This document shows, one piece after another, positions 41,801 to 51,121 of a DNA stretch of 64,000 nucleotides; position 1 is the stretch's first letter; the number at the start of each line of letters is the position of its first letter. The stretch comes from Chloroflexota bacterium. Its GTDB lineage: Bacteria > Chloroflexota > Anaerolineae > B4-G1 > SLSP01. The stretch is taken from NCBI GenBank assembly GCA_019873645.1, contig JAIOAX010000026.1, positions 1 through 64,000 on the forward strand. The letters run 5' to 3'. The position numbers and the translations under genes were made by a program. The notes beneath the pieces are model-generated. The model saw only the letters and a program-made list of their open reading frames with translations, was not told the DNA's origin and searched no databases.

Positions 41801-43553
41801 GCGCATTGACCTCTTGCAATTGCAGGTTGGCCTGCGCCAGTTCCGCCGTGCGCTCCTGGACCCGCAGTTCCAGTTCATCGCGGGCCCGCCGCAACGCTTC
41901 CTCAGCTTGCTTGCGCGCGGTGACATCTTGCTTGATGGCAATGAAGTGGGTGATTTCCCCACGTGGGTCGCGTACCGGCGCGATGGTCATTTCCTCGGTA
42001 TATAACGTACCATCTTTGCGGCGATTGATCAGCTCGTTGTGCCAGATCTGACCAGCCAGGATCGTATCCCACAATTCACGGTAAAAATCGTCCGGGTGAC
42101 ACCCAGATTTGAGCACGCGCGGGTTCTGTCCCAGGGCTTCTTCAGCCGTGTAGCCGGTCAAGGCCGTGAAAGCCGGGTTGACCCACTGGATGGCGCCGTC
42201 ACGGTCGGTGATGACAATGGCATTGGCGGCCGCCTGCAATGCCGTCCCCTGCAGGCGCAATTGCTCCTCAACCCGGCGGCGTTCGCTGATGTCACGGATG
42301 GTACAGATCACCAGCATCCCCTCTTCCAGTTCTACCGGACTCAGGTTGACTTCCACGGGGAACTCGGTGCCATCCTTACGCCACGCCACCAGGTCTCTCC
42401 CCGCCCCCATTGGACGAGCACGGGCCTGCTTGAGAAAGTCCACACGTTGTTGGGCATGGATATGCGCAAACGGCGCAGGAAGCAGCATTTCAATCGGCCG
42501 ACCGATCATCTCGTCGCGCCGATAGCCGAACAACTTCTCGGCCTGCACGTTGACCATGACGATGTTGCCTTGGGCATCAATGTTGAAGATGCCATCGGGC
42601 GCCATTTCCAGCAGTTGGCGAAACCGCGCCTCGCTGGCTTGCAATTGTGCCTGGGTGCGCCGACGTTCCACGGCCAGAGCGTACAGCGAGGCCAGGCGTT
42701 GAACGGCCAACCGGTCACGTGGTTCATAGTCGCGGGGAGGATTCGCCAATGCGATCTCGCCGACCAGCGATTCGCCGTGGAGCGCCGGCACGCCGAGGAA
42801 ACGTTCAATCGGGATGTGGCCGGGAGGGGTACCGGTCGAACGCGGATCGCGCGTCAGGTCATTGACGAGCACTGACTGCTTGTGTTCCAACACCCAACCC
42901 CACAAGCCGCCAAATTTTTTGAAGATGAATGACTTGTCCGGCACCTGGCACTGTTCCCAAATGTCGCGGGTCAGTGTGGAACTAATCATAGCGCCGCTAT
43001 GGGGGTCAATGTAGCCGACGAAGCCAAAACGGCTGCCGGTCAATGCTTTGGCGCGTTCCAGGACCACATTGGAGATTTCCTCCAGGGAAGCCGGTGAAAG
43101 CATGATTTCGGCCATCTCGGCCATCACCGCGTTGACATGGGATTCCCAAGTGCGGGCATCCTCGGCTGCTTGCAGGGCGCGTTTCAGGCGCACTCGCGCC
43201 TGGGCACGGTGCAGCGTGGCCTCCAAGACCGTCTGCTCCACCGGCTTAAGCACAAAGTCTGAGGCGCCGGCGCGCAACGCCTCGATAGCCGTTTCCATGT
43301 CGCCATGGCCGGTGACCAGGATCACCTCTGCCTGCGGGTCCAGGGCGCGGAGCGCCGATAGCAGCGCAAACCCATCCATCTGCGGCATCCGTACATCTGC
43401 CAGCGTCAGGTCAGGATGGAATTCCTGGAAAATGCGCAACGCTTCGGTACCCCGCGAAGCCGGAAAGACGTGGTATTCCAGCAGTTCCAGGTTGCGGGTA
43501 AAGGTTTGCAACACGCGCTCGTCGTCATCTACGATAAGGATGTTCTTGATCAT
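38829..43553 (-). CDS. Hybrid response regulator / multi-PAS-GAF histidine kinase
   Basis: 1574 residues. Order: receiver domain (1-125, phospho-acceptor Asp53 in LADVRMP), GAF (about 140-300), PAS domains (about 310-430, 435-555, 600-715), GAF (about 740-890), PAS (about 900-1015), two GAF domains (about 1020-1180, 1190-1335), then the phospho-acceptor helix with His1366 in SIAHEINNPL, and an ATPase domain with N box FLNLVLNAID, G1 DTGVGM and TTKPHGSGLGLS. Soluble; no membrane helices. It can be a phospho-acceptor itself. It follows a tract of octamer repeats and the second receiver-kinase gene, so a relay is plausible. Confidence 0.9.
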   Translation of the reverse strand: MIKNILIVDDDERVLQTFTRNLELLEYHVFPASRGTEALRIFQEFHPDLTLADVRMPQMDGFALLSALRALDPQAEVILVTGHGDMETAIEALRAGASDFVLKPVEQTVLEATLHRAQARVRLKRALQAAEDARTWESHVNAVMAEMAEIMLSPASLEEISNVVLERAKALTGSRFGFVGYIDPHSGAMISSTLTRDIWEQCQVPDKSFIFKKFGGLWGWVLEHKQSVLVNDLTRDPRSTGTPPGHIPIERFLGVPALHGESLVGEIALANPPRDYEPRDRLAVQRLASLYALAVERRRTQAQLQASEARFRQLLEMAPDGIFNIDAQGNIVMVNVQAEKLFGYRRDEMIGRPIEMLLPAPFAHIHAQQRVDFLKQARARPMGAGRDLVAWRKDGTEFPVEVNLSPVELEEGMLVICTIRDISERRRVEEQLRLQGTALQAAANAIVITDRDGAIQWVNPAFTALTGYTAEEALGQNPRVLKSGCHPDDFYRELWDTILAGQIWHNELINRRKDGTLYTEEMTIAPVRDPRGEITHFIAIKQDVTARKQAEEALRRARDELELRVQERTAELAQANLQLQEVNARLEATLSALPDLLFEVDRRGTLYDIRTVSPDRLPLPLTQLIGRSLEALIPPAVAGVILEALERAAQQGRDTGALFALQFPEGPGWFELSVAPKGDPQAEDARFIALARDVTERVQAEQALRLSHQHQRALNTLLRIALEEAPLETQLRQALDELLTLDWIPFIPQGAIFLVAPDDPIQLGISVQRGLSAKAQALCGHLPFGTCLCGRAAATREIIFADSDDPRHELRPADMQPHGHYCVPILSGEQVLGVVTLYLHPEHLPKPEETRFLYAAAQVLAVLIERKRAEMALRESQQQYAALVNSVEGIVWEADVRTGRYTFVSRQAESLFGYPLQEWLTRPTFWSEHIYPDDRARVLDYAQQAVADRRDYSQEYRMLTADGRLLWVRDMVTLVIEDGQAVRLRGLTIDITENKRLEQRLSAVYNLGRELTLLYDEKTIIRRILEIGEHVVQADLFACGLVDEQERVLYHYSLNKDTTKEETFDTIVLPLDDTQGVCAAVVRTGEKIYIPDTTLYPGYISPSEQRIYHTELCVPLKVGAQVLGVLNLESRMVGAFDAADEQLIQTLANQMAVALTNARFYARIQRSNREIAALNAAMHALASNLEIEVVLQQTLREIHTLLEARDASIWLLNPEKSALVFAAGAGSTTATALAGQQIPLDHSIASWVIHNRQSALVSHPQEDPRFYKKVDELIGAKTQSLLAVPILVKGEAIGVIEVVDKKQGAFDNHDQELLEALSSSAAVALENARLYQDLQTQFRQLRETQAQLIQSEKMSALGRLTASIAHEINNPLQSIQGCLTLAMEELEEQQRRDRMEKYLQMAESEIRRIAAIVRRVREFYRPAKQEWQPTDIHAILENILELTGKQLQHSAIAVEREWCAEPLLVQANANQLKQVFLNLVLNAIDAMPEGGTLTLSTAQREGQAWIAFRDTGVGMSPQVLEQLFEPFFTTKPHGSGLGLSVSYSIIEAHGGKIKVASEVGVGSTFTVSLPLLKE

Positions 43554-43555
43554 AG

Positions 43556-43692
43556 CAAATCAGTGAATGAAAGAATCAGCGAATGAAAGAATCAGCGAAT
43601 GAAAGAATCAGTGAATGAAAGAATCAGCGAATGAAAGAATCAGCGAATGAAAGAATCAGCCAATGGAAGACTGAGCGAATCGGCGAATCAGG
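43556..43692. repeat. GAATGAAA/GAATCAGC repeat tract
   Basis: About six copies of a 16-bp unit made of two octamers (GAATGAAA, GAATCAGC), then variants GAATCGGC. It fills the gap between two signalling genes. Confidence 0.8.
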
Positions 43693-45148
43693 TATGGGGC
43701 AGGAGGAGTTCGACGACGACGCCGGGTTTGTCGGCACGATTGTGCACGCGACAGGTTCCCCCCACATCCCATACCAATGCCGCTACCATGGCCAGCCCCA
43801 GGCCCATGCCGGGTATCTCGGCGGTGAAGGTTGCCTCATCCTGAAAATAAGGAGTGCCGATGCGACGTAAGGCTTCGGGCGACAGGTATACGCCATCATC
43901 GGTCACGCTCAGATTGACGCCGGCGGTGGTTTCAGCGATTGTAATGGCAATGGTCGGCGTGTGGGTGGGGTGAAATTTCCTGGCGTTCTCACATAATTCC
44001 CAGAGGATCAATTCCAGCGCCTGCGGGGCCAGCGGCAAGGCGCCGCACTCGGCAAGCGCGCCGTCCATCTGCAAGGTGATGGTTTCCAGTTGCAACGCTT
44101 GTTTTATTTGGGCCACCACATCCGGCAGACCGGCAAGCACACAAGTTCCACGGCCTAATCCGGGCGCTTCGAGATACTTAAAGATGCTCATGATGCGTTC
44201 TTGTAACATCTGGGCTGCCTGTCGCGCTTCGGTCAAGTCGGCGGCCAGGGTCTCCGGTGAAAGACCCGGCAAATCCTCTTCCAGCAGTTCCAGAAAACCG
44301 GTCAGTTGGCCCAGCGGGTCCTTAATCTTGTGGCCGAGCATACGTTCAAAAGACCATGCAAAGCTGCGGCCGGCTACTTCGGTGCTCACGTCTTTAAGTC
44401 GAATCAGATAGCGGGCTTCGTCTTCGGCTTGCATTGCAGTTCGATCTACCCGCAACCAGGAAGCTTCGCGCTTTGAGGTGTTGGGTTGCACGAGATAAAG
44501 GGGGACGTCGGCTGCCATATCGGCAGAAAATGCCGGCCAGTCCGCCCATGCCGACTCCGGGTAGAGGGTATAACGCGCCTGTGCCAGGCCGGTGAAGGTC
44601 TCGGCGAGCGGCGTGAGCGGCATGCGCGAATCCGGCGCAGATTCCGGTAGGCCTAAAAATAACCGCGCGCGGGGATTAGCGTAGAGGATATGGTCGGCGG
44701 CGTCTATCATCACGTATCCTACCTCGGCGTGTTCCACCACCCAGAGGAAACGGGCAATGTTGGCCTGTAGGCGACGTTTCAAGCGCAGGCGCGCTTCGGC
44801 GCGGTGCAACACGGCTTCCAACGTCTCCATATCCACTGGCTTGGGTACAAAATCTGCAGCGCCGGCGCGCAATGCCTCAATCGCCAGGTTCATATCGCCA
44901 TGGCCGGTGATAAAAAGCACTTCGGCTTCCGGCGCGCGTTCATGGATGGCACGTAATACCGCGAACCCGTCCATACCGGGCATGCGGACATCCACCAGGG
45001 TCACATCGGGAGAGGCAGCGGAGTATTGCGCCAATCCGGTCTGGCCGTCCACCGCCGTGGAGACTTGATAACCCAACAGCTTCAAATTGCGTGCAAAAGT
45101 TTCTGTCACCCTTTCATCGTCATCAATAATCAAAATGCTCTTAATCAT
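43688..45148 (-). CDS. Receiver-PAS-histidine-kinase-like protein
   Basis: 486 residues. Receiver domain (1-120, Asp53 in LVDVRMPGMDGF), PAS-like domain (about 130-250), a degenerate dimerisation segment MLGHKIKDPLGQLTGFLELLEED, and an ATPase domain (about 370-486) with ILWELCENARKFH as N box and MGLGLAMVAAL as G2. The His of the H box is present but the usual HEL/P pattern is changed, so phosphotransfer may differ. ATG 45148; the gap to the next kinase is 65 bp. Confidence 0.85.
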   Translation of the reverse strand: MIKSILIIDDDERVTETFARNLKLLGYQVSTAVDGQTGLAQYSAASPDVTLVDVRMPGMDGFAVLRAIHERAPEAEVLFITGHGDMNLAIEALRAGAADFVPKPVDMETLEAVLHRAEARLRLKRRLQANIARFLWVVEHAEVGYVMIDAADHILYANPRARLFLGLPESAPDSRMPLTPLAETFTGLAQARYTLYPESAWADWPAFSADMAADVPLYLVQPNTSKREASWLRVDRTAMQAEDEARYLIRLKDVSTEVAGRSFAWSFERMLGHKIKDPLGQLTGFLELLEEDLPGLSPETLAADLTEARQAAQMLQERIMSIFKYLEAPGLGRGTCVLAGLPDVVAQIKQALQLETITLQMDGALAECGALPLAPQALELILWELCENARKFHPTHTPTIAITIAETTAGVNLSVTDDGVYLSPEALRRIGTPYFQDEATFTAEIPGMGLGLAMVAALVWDVGGTCRVHNRADKPGVVVELLLPHT

Positions 45149-45213
45149 ATCCCACCTCTATAACCATGAATAAAACCACGGATGCAAACGAACGGGAAAA
45201 CGAATAAATACTT

Positions 45214-46956
45214 TTATTCATTGCGATTTTCAGCACGGGGCAAGCGGATAAGGAAGGTCGTTCCCTCGTTTTCGACGCTGGTGCATGTGATTTCACCCCC
45301 GGCTTCAGCAATAATACCATAACTGATCGAAAGCCCCAAACCTGTGCCCTCGCCTACCGGTTTCGTGGTAAAAAATGGCTGAAACAAACGCGCCTGGTTT
45401 TCTGGTGAGATGCCGATGCCATTGTCCGATACACTGACGTATACATTTTCAGCATCGGCGTAGGAAGTAATCGTCAGGGTCTTTTGATAGTCGGTGCGTC
45501 CGGCCTGCCGCATACGCTGCGCCATCTCGGTCAGGGCATATTCGGCGTTGCTGATCAGGTTGAGGAAAACCTGTTCCAGCTTGTGGGTGTTCGCCCAAAC
45601 CGCTGGCAAATCGGGCGCCAGGTTTTTGATGACCAGGATGTCACGTTGGCGTAAACGCTCGGCGGTGAAAATAAAGGCGTCTTCGATGGACCGATTGATA
45701 AGGAGCAATCCACAGGCTTCATGGCTCATCCGTCCAAAGGCGCGCAAATGGTCAATGATGCGGCGGGAGCGGGCAATGTCGCTGGCAATGTTCTCGGCAA
45801 CCTGCAATAATTCTTCTGGTTTGAGGTGTAGACTCAGGTCGCCGGAAGATAGAGCCCGGCGCGCCAGGGTCTTGAGATAATCGGCCTCAAATTGCAGTGC
45901 CGTCAGCGGTTGGTTCAGCTCATGCGCTACGCCGGTCGCCATCTCGCCCAGCGAGGCCATTTTGCCCGCCTGGATGACCTTGGCACGTTCCAGTTCCAAT
46001 TCACGGATTTTCTCGGCCACCAGCGCTTCCAGGTTAGTCGTGTAAGTCGCCAATTGCAATTGCATGTCTTTGCGTTCGGTAACGTCCTGCACGGCGCCGT
46101 ACACCCGCACGACACGGGTATGCGCCTGGTTCCATATCGGCCGCCCGTAGTCCCGCAACCAGCGCACGGTTCCTTGTTTGGTCACGAGGCGAAACTCTGT
46201 GACCACGACCTGTCCGGCGGCCAGTTGCTGCGCCCGTTCTGCCAGCAAAGGCCGATCGTCTGCATAAATCCAGGGCTGCATCCCCACACCGGGGATGATT
46301 TCTTCAGGTTGATAGCCGGTAATATGCAAGAAAGCCCCGGTGATCCATTCATATTCGATTTCGCCGTTCTCGCCAAGGCGGTAAGCATAGGCGTAGTCAG
46401 AGATGCTCTCCGAAATAAGCCGATAACGTTCGCGCTGGGCGATCAATTCGGCGTTCGTTTTCGCCATTTCCCGTTGCAGCGCCATCAGCTCATTGTTTAA
46501 GTGGGTCAACTGGTTGTAGGTTTCCACATCCAGTAGCTCACGTTCACGCTGTTGTTGGGTAAGCAGCGCCTGTTCTTTCAAAGCCGCCCGCAGCGCGTTC
46601 ATCTGTTCATTGTTAATTTGCATGAGTTCTTCATAAAAACGCGCCGCAGCCTCTGAACGTGATAAGGCGCCCACGATGAGCAATCGCCCTTCCACTTTAC
46701 CGCCGGCCACATATAACGGGCCGGCGTAGGGGCCATGGCGCAGGGTCAACACCCAATCGAAGGTTGCGGCGTGGGTATTAATTTCCGTCAGAAACGCCGC
46801 TACTTTGACGTTTTCGGCATCGGCAAATAACATCTCGAGATGCGCCCCCGGCGGCAGGTTTGCCGCAACCTGTAAATCATCGCGCACAATTTGTACGATG
46901 CGACCTTGCGCCTCACACAGACAGGCAATCCCCATGCGCTGACGATCTTGCACCAT
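45214..46956 (-). CDS. PAS sensor histidine kinase
   Basis: 580 residues from ATG 46956, which has AAGGGG two bases upstream; a TTG at 46968 overlapping the previous stop is an alternative. An N-terminal sensory region (1-115) of unclear family is followed by a coiled coil (about 120-180), a PAS/PAC pair (about 185-305), a second coiled coil, the H box with His345 in VAHELNQPL, and an ATPase domain with LNLISNAEYAL and [10 protein letters not shown]. The kinase core is very like that of the MEDS kinase, so one likely arose from the other by duplication. It follows the cobalamin-binding protein by 11 bp. Confidence 0.88.
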   Translation of the reverse strand: MVQDRQRMGIACLCEAQGRIVQIVRDDLQVAANLPPGAHLEMLFADAENVKVAAFLTEINTHAATFDWVLTLRHGPYAGPLYVAGGKVEGRLLIVGALSRSEAAARFYEELMQINNEQMNALRAALKEQALLTQQQRERELLDVETYNQLTHLNNELMALQREMAKTNAELIAQRERYRLISESISDYAYAYRLGENGEIEYEWITGAFLHITGYQPEEIIPGVGMQPWIYADDRPLLAERAQQLAAGQVVVTEFRLVTKQGTVRWLRDYGRPIWNQAHTRVVRVYGAVQDVTERKDMQLQLATYTTNLEALVAEKIRELELERAKVIQAGKMASLGEMATGVAHELNQPLTALQFEADYLKTLARRALSSGDLSLHLKPEELLQVAENIASDIARSRRIIDHLRAFGRMSHEACGLLLINRSIEDAFIFTAERLRQRDILVIKNLAPDLPAVWANTHKLEQVFLNLISNAEYALTEMAQRMRQAGRTDYQKTLTITSYADAENVYVSVSDNGIGISPENQARLFQPFFTTKPVGEGTGLGLSISYGIIAEAGGEITCTSVENEGTTFLIRLPRAENRNE

Positions 46957-46964
46957 AGCCCCTT

Positions 46965-48014
46965 TCAAGAAAGCAATGCTTCTGCGCAGGCAATGGCAGC
47001 CTCTGCGTTGACGGCGTAACCGTCCGCACCGATCTGCTGCCAGAGGTCGGGGACGCGGTTGAAAGGATAACCGCCGACCAGGATTTTAACATCGGCAACG
47101 GCCGAGCGGCGCAGCGCGGCGATCAATTCGGCCAAGCGGCTTACATGCAGGGTCATCGTGGCCGAAACGGCCAGTATCTCGGCCTGACGGCTGCTCACGG
47201 TCTGGATAATACTGTCCAGGGGGGTGTTGGCACCCAGGTAAAATGTATCCCAGCCGGCCATTTCAAAGAAGTCCGCCACCATCCGCACGCCGATCTCGTG
47301 GAGTTCACCGCCGATACAGGTTGCTACCAGGCGATGCCCGCAGCGTTCGGTGGCAAAGATGCGTGGGTACAACAATGATATCGCCATCTGGGTGACAGCA
47401 GTACCGTAGTGCTCTTGCGCCACGCCGATCTGGTTGAGCTGCCACAAACGTCCCAATTCATATTGCACAGGCTGAAAAACATGGAGATACACATCCCTTA
47501 CCGGGACGCCGCTGTTCACCGCATCCATCACCAGGGCAATGGCCTGCCGGCGGTCGGCGGCGAGCAGCGCCGTAAGGTATTGCTGCGCTAATGTGCCATA
47601 CGGAGCCTCCAACTGTACAAACGAGGTTAACGGCTCGCCCGCCTGTACCAGCGCCGCAATGCCGGCGGCCAGGTAATCATCAAGCACAGCACGTGCCTCA
47701 CCTGTGGATTCTGCCAACAACACGTCGCGCATGGTTTCGAGCGTCACCTGAAAAACGCTCAACGGGACATTATAGCTTGCCAGCATGGGAGCGGCCCAGG
47801 CAATGTAGTCGGAAAACAGGGCCGGACGCGCTACCGCCAGGGCTTCGGCAAGGTAGGCGAAGTGATACCGCAAGTCACGCAGGCTCTTTTGGTGTTCCAC
47901 TTCTCCATAATGCTGCCGCAATTCCGGCTGACGGGTGTACTGGAGAGCTAACATAGCTTCAGTCAATTCAACTTGACACTTGAGAATGTATTCACCGATA
48001 TATCCGTATGACAT
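46965..48014 (-). CDS. Cobalamin-binding protein, CarH-like Wx9EH motif
   Basis: 349 residues from ATG 48014 with GAGG upstream; a TTG frame extension to 48113 is unlikely. An N-terminal helical region (1-140) lacks recognisable DNA-binding motifs. A four-helix cap (about 145-215) contains Trp191 followed by exactly nine residues and Glu201-His202, the Wx9EH signature of CarH-type adenosylcobalamin photoreceptors. The Rossmann B12-binding domain (about 225-345) has ELHEIG with His239 as lower ligand, then SATMT and GGYPFN. It sits between two histidine kinases, which may read its state. Confidence 0.88.
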   Translation of the reverse strand: MSYGYIGEYILKCQVELTEAMLALQYTRQPELRQHYGEVEHQKSLRDLRYHFAYLAEALAVARPALFSDYIAWAAPMLASYNVPLSVFQVTLETMRDVLLAESTGEARAVLDDYLAAGIAALVQAGEPLTSFVQLEAPYGTLAQQYLTALLAADRRQAIALVMDAVNSGVPVRDVYLHVFQPVQYELGRLWQLNQIGVAQEHYGTAVTQMAISLLYPRIFATERCGHRLVATCIGGELHEIGVRMVADFFEMAGWDTFYLGANTPLDSIIQTVSSRQAEILAVSATMTLHVSRLAELIAALRRSAVADVKILVGGYPFNRVPDLWQQIGADGYAVNAEAAIACAEALLS

Positions 48015-48105
48015 AATGCCTCGCTTTACGTTGGTGGGATCAGCCTGTCCGAGCCCTGCGTGCCGGGTGTCAAGCTGTGTTAGCGTTCTTTCTCTATGGC
48101 TCCAT

Positions 48106-50793
48106 TCATGCAACCGGGAAACGTAAAATAAAAGCCGTCCCCTCGTTTACGGCACTCTCAAACGTGATCTCGCCGCCCCACTCCTTGACGATGCCATAGC
48201 TGATGGACAATCCCAGGCCGGTGCCTTCGCCTACGGGCTTGGTAGTGAAGAAGGGTTGGAAGATGCGTTCACGGTGCTCCGGCAAGATCCCGCAACCGTT
48301 ATCACGCACAATGGCCGTCACGGTATTATCTGTATAGCGAGTTGTCAAGGTCACCCGCGGCGTGTAGTCGGGGCGTGTAACCGCACCGCTGTGGATGCGT
48401 TCCCGCATTTCCTGCAACGCATATTCGGCGTTGCTCACCAGATTGACAAACACTTGTTCCAACTGATGCGGATTGGCTTGAATCAGGGGCAAATCGGGAG
48501 CAAGGTCAAACTCTACCTGGATGTTGCGGAGTCTGAGACGTTCGCCCAACAACACAAAGCTGTCTTGGATGACCTGGTTGAGAGCCACGCCGGTGCTGTG
48601 CCCTGCACCTGCGCGCCCGAAGGTACGCAGGTGATCAATGATGCGCCGGCACCGCGCGACATCGTTGGCCTGGTTTTCTGCCAGTTCAAGCAATTCTGCC
48701 GGATTCAAAGGATACGTCTGCGGGTTTTCCAGCGCGCGCCGGGCGACAGTTTTAAGGTAATCTGCGTCGAATAATAAAGCCGTCAACGGTTGGTTCAACT
48801 CGTGGGCCACGCCGGTCGCCATCTCACCCAACGAGGCCAGACGCGCCGCATGGAGGGTCTTGGCGCGCTCCTGTTCCAGTTCACGCACTTTTTCGGCCAC
48901 CAGTTGCTCCAAATGCGCCGTATATTCCTGCAAGCGCGCTTCCAGGGCCTTGCGCGCGCTCACGTCGCGGGTAATGCACAAAATGTGGCCGCGGCCTTCT
49001 GCTCCGATGGATTGCACATAGCGGCTGGTTGTCTCGACCCATACATAGTCGCCGTCTTTGCGGCGCAGGCGATAAGCAATCGGCAAAGCACGCACGCCGG
49101 CGAGCGTCTGACGGTGATGGGTTTCTACAGCGGGGACATCTTCAGGATGAAATAATTCATAAGCACTACGGCCGATAAGCTCTTCGGCTGCGTAACCGAG
49201 TAAATCCTGACACCCGGACGAAGCGTACAGGTAAACGCCTTCCGCCGAATGAAGGGAAATCATATCTTGCGAAAGCTCGATCAGCATTTGGTAAGAGGCT
49301 CGGCTTTCACGCAAAGCCTGTTCGGTGCGCACCTGTTCGGTGATGTCCTGAACGATGCCGAGAGAACGCACAATCCGCCCCTCGGCGTCGCGTATATGGG
49401 TGCATTTTTCCTGGACATGGCGGATTTCTCCGCTCGTTTTACGGACAATGCGATGTTCAATGGCGTAGCCATCCCGGTTATCGCGTAGCGAAGCCGTATA
49501 GGCAGCATCCACAGCCGCGCGATCTTCGGGATGCACGGTTTCAAGGAAGGCTTCGTAAGTCGCGGGGAACTCCTGCGGTTGCAGGCCAAAGATGCGATAG
49601 ACTTCGTCTGACCAGGTCAGGCGATTGCCGAGCAAGTCCAGTTCCCAACTGCCCACATGGGCGATCTCCTGGGAGGCCGCCAGCAACATCGCATATTCGC
49701 GGGCAGCGCGCTCTATCCGTTTACGTTCAGTAATATCGCGGCAAAAGCAGATAAATCGCCCACCGTCGGCAGGGAGATAGGAGACGGAGACTTCAACATC
49801 GTAGAGACTGCCGTCTTTGCGGCGATGGCGCGTCTCGAAGATTTCCGAGCCGTTCTGAATGATGCGTTGAATCCGCGTGGCGGTTTGTTCCGGCGTCTCG
49901 ACAGCTTCCAGGTCAGGAATACGCAAACGCAGCAGTTCCTCGCGGGTGTAGCCGGACATGCGGCAGTAAGTTTCATTGACCTCGATGACCTGGCCCTGGT
50001 CATTGAGTAGCCAAAAGCCATCGGCGGTGGTTTGCAGGATCGTCCGCAGGAAACGTTCGCGCGTCGCAAGGGCCTTCTTGCCATCCACCATGGTACGCAG
50101 CATCCATTCCCAACGCGCCTGGGAGTCACGGAGGGCTTCCTGGTTGCGTTTGTACTGCGCCAGGTTGGCAATCCAGTGCTCTAAATGCGCACGCTCAGGC
50201 TCCGGGCCAAGAAACTCTTCGGGAGGGATGTAGTAGAAATTCTCATAATACGTGGTACCGATGACGGCCAACGGATGGGTATACAAAACTTGCAACAATA
50301 CTGCCGGGGCAAAACGGCGGCGGTCATATTGACACAGACCAATGCAGGCGTGTGTTTCGATGAAGTTGTTCAACAGGGCTTCGTACTCGATCCAGCGTTC
50401 GGAGCCGGGGAGACCGCGCAAGGCCCAGGTCATCTCGCCGGTGATCCGCAAGGCGGGATAACCGTTATCGAGCGCGTGCTGCGTTTCCGAAGCCAGCAAG
50501 TCAATCATCCGCTGGGGCGAGAAGACGCCCTCCTGGGTATAGGTATGATCACTGGTTTCGATACGCAACTGCCCCTGCGCCTGCAAGGCCGCCGTATCAA
50601 AGCCGTCCGCTTCGAGGTAACCGGTAATCATCTCGGCGGTACGCGCATCCACAATATACAACACCCGCTCGCCACGCAGCAAGCCCTGCCGGATGAAGGG
50701 GATCAGAATCGCGCGGTATTCTTCTTCCGTTTCATAGAGGCAACACAGATGATCGCCGATTTGCAAATTGCTTAAATCAAGCTGGGTATCCAT
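48106..50793 (-). CDS. MEDS-domain multi-PAS histidine kinase
   Basis: 895 residues from ATG 50793 (a GTG two codons earlier is possible). The N-terminal MEDS/DcmR-type sensory domain (about 12-190) reads [13 protein letters not shown]...[15 protein letters not shown], then three PAS domains (about 240-360, 365-490, 495-620), a coiled coil, the H box [12 protein letters not shown] (His at 664) and an ATPase domain with [12 protein letters not shown] and [10 protein letters not shown]. The MEDS fold is known from methylotroph and methanogen sensors; its ligand is not established. It is the first gene of the signalling run and sits 91 bp upstream of the cobalamin-binding gene. Confidence 0.88.
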   Translation of the reverse strand: MDTQLDLSNLQIGDHLCCLYETEEEYRAILIPFIRQGLLRGERVLYIVDARTAEMITGYLEADGFDTAALQAQGQLRIETSDHTYTQEGVFSPQRMIDLLASETQHALDNGYPALRITGEMTWALRGLPGSERWIEYEALLNNFIETHACIGLCQYDRRRFAPAVLLQVLYTHPLAVIGTTYYENFYYIPPEEFLGPEPERAHLEHWIANLAQYKRNQEALRDSQARWEWMLRTMVDGKKALATRERFLRTILQTTADGFWLLNDQGQVIEVNETYCRMSGYTREELLRLRIPDLEAVETPEQTATRIQRIIQNGSEIFETRHRRKDGSLYDVEVSVSYLPADGGRFICFCRDITERKRIERAAREYAMLLAASQEIAHVGSWELDLLGNRLTWSDEVYRIFGLQPQEFPATYEAFLETVHPEDRAAVDAAYTASLRDNRDGYAIEHRIVRKTSGEIRHVQEKCTHIRDAEGRIVRSLGIVQDITEQVRTEQALRESRASYQMLIELSQDMISLHSAEGVYLYASSGCQDLLGYAAEELIGRSAYELFHPEDVPAVETHHRQTLAGVRALPIAYRLRRKDGDYVWVETTSRYVQSIGAEGRGHILCITRDVSARKALEARLQEYTAHLEQLVAEKVRELEQERAKTLHAARLASLGEMATGVAHELNQPLTALLFDADYLKTVARRALENPQTYPLNPAELLELAENQANDVARCRRIIDHLRTFGRAGAGHSTGVALNQVIQDSFVLLGERLRLRNIQVEFDLAPDLPLIQANPHQLEQVFVNLVSNAEYALQEMRERIHSGAVTRPDYTPRVTLTTRYTDNTVTAIVRDNGCGILPEHRERIFQPFFTTKPVGEGTGLGLSISYGIVKEWGGEITFESAVNEGTAFILRFPVA

Positions 50794-50862
50794 AAACACG
50801 GTCCATTTCCAACTATATCAAGTACACTAAAATCCCTGGCTGTCAGCAAATTCAGCAGATTT

Positions 50863-51042
50863 ATGAGTCTACTGAAAAAACTAAAGATCTCACCGCAGAG
50901 TCGCAGAGGGCGCAAAGATTTTTATGTTGGATTCAATAAAATTAAGTCTTTCGCGTTTCATTACTAATTTTATTGATATAAACTTAATTTTTCTCGGCGT
51001 TCTTTGCGTCTCTGCGGTGAATTAAACTTTTTTCAGGAGAGC
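50863..51042. repeat. 180-bp inverted-repeat element, copy A
   Basis: The outer arms are CTGAAAAAACT and AGTTTTTTCAG-like. The inner arms are CTCACCGCAGAG...GCAAAGA and TCTTTGCGTCTCTGCGGTGA. The centre is AT-rich. It is about 85 percent alike, by eye, to the copy at 59615-59794. It encodes no protein and fills most of the gap 50794-51121, which has no gene. Confidence 0.8.
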
Positions 51043-51056
51043 CATTTATATGTTGC

Positions 51057-51100
51057 AATCACTTGAAAATCTGCTTAATCTGCTCAATCCGCTGACTAAG
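51057..51100. repeat. AATCTGCT repeat tract
   Basis: Three imperfect AATCTGCT-type units next to the inverted-repeat element, upstream of nothing and just beyond the end of the GNAT-like gene. Confidence 0.55.
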
Positions 51101-51121
51101 AATGGCGATTTCAACGTACAG

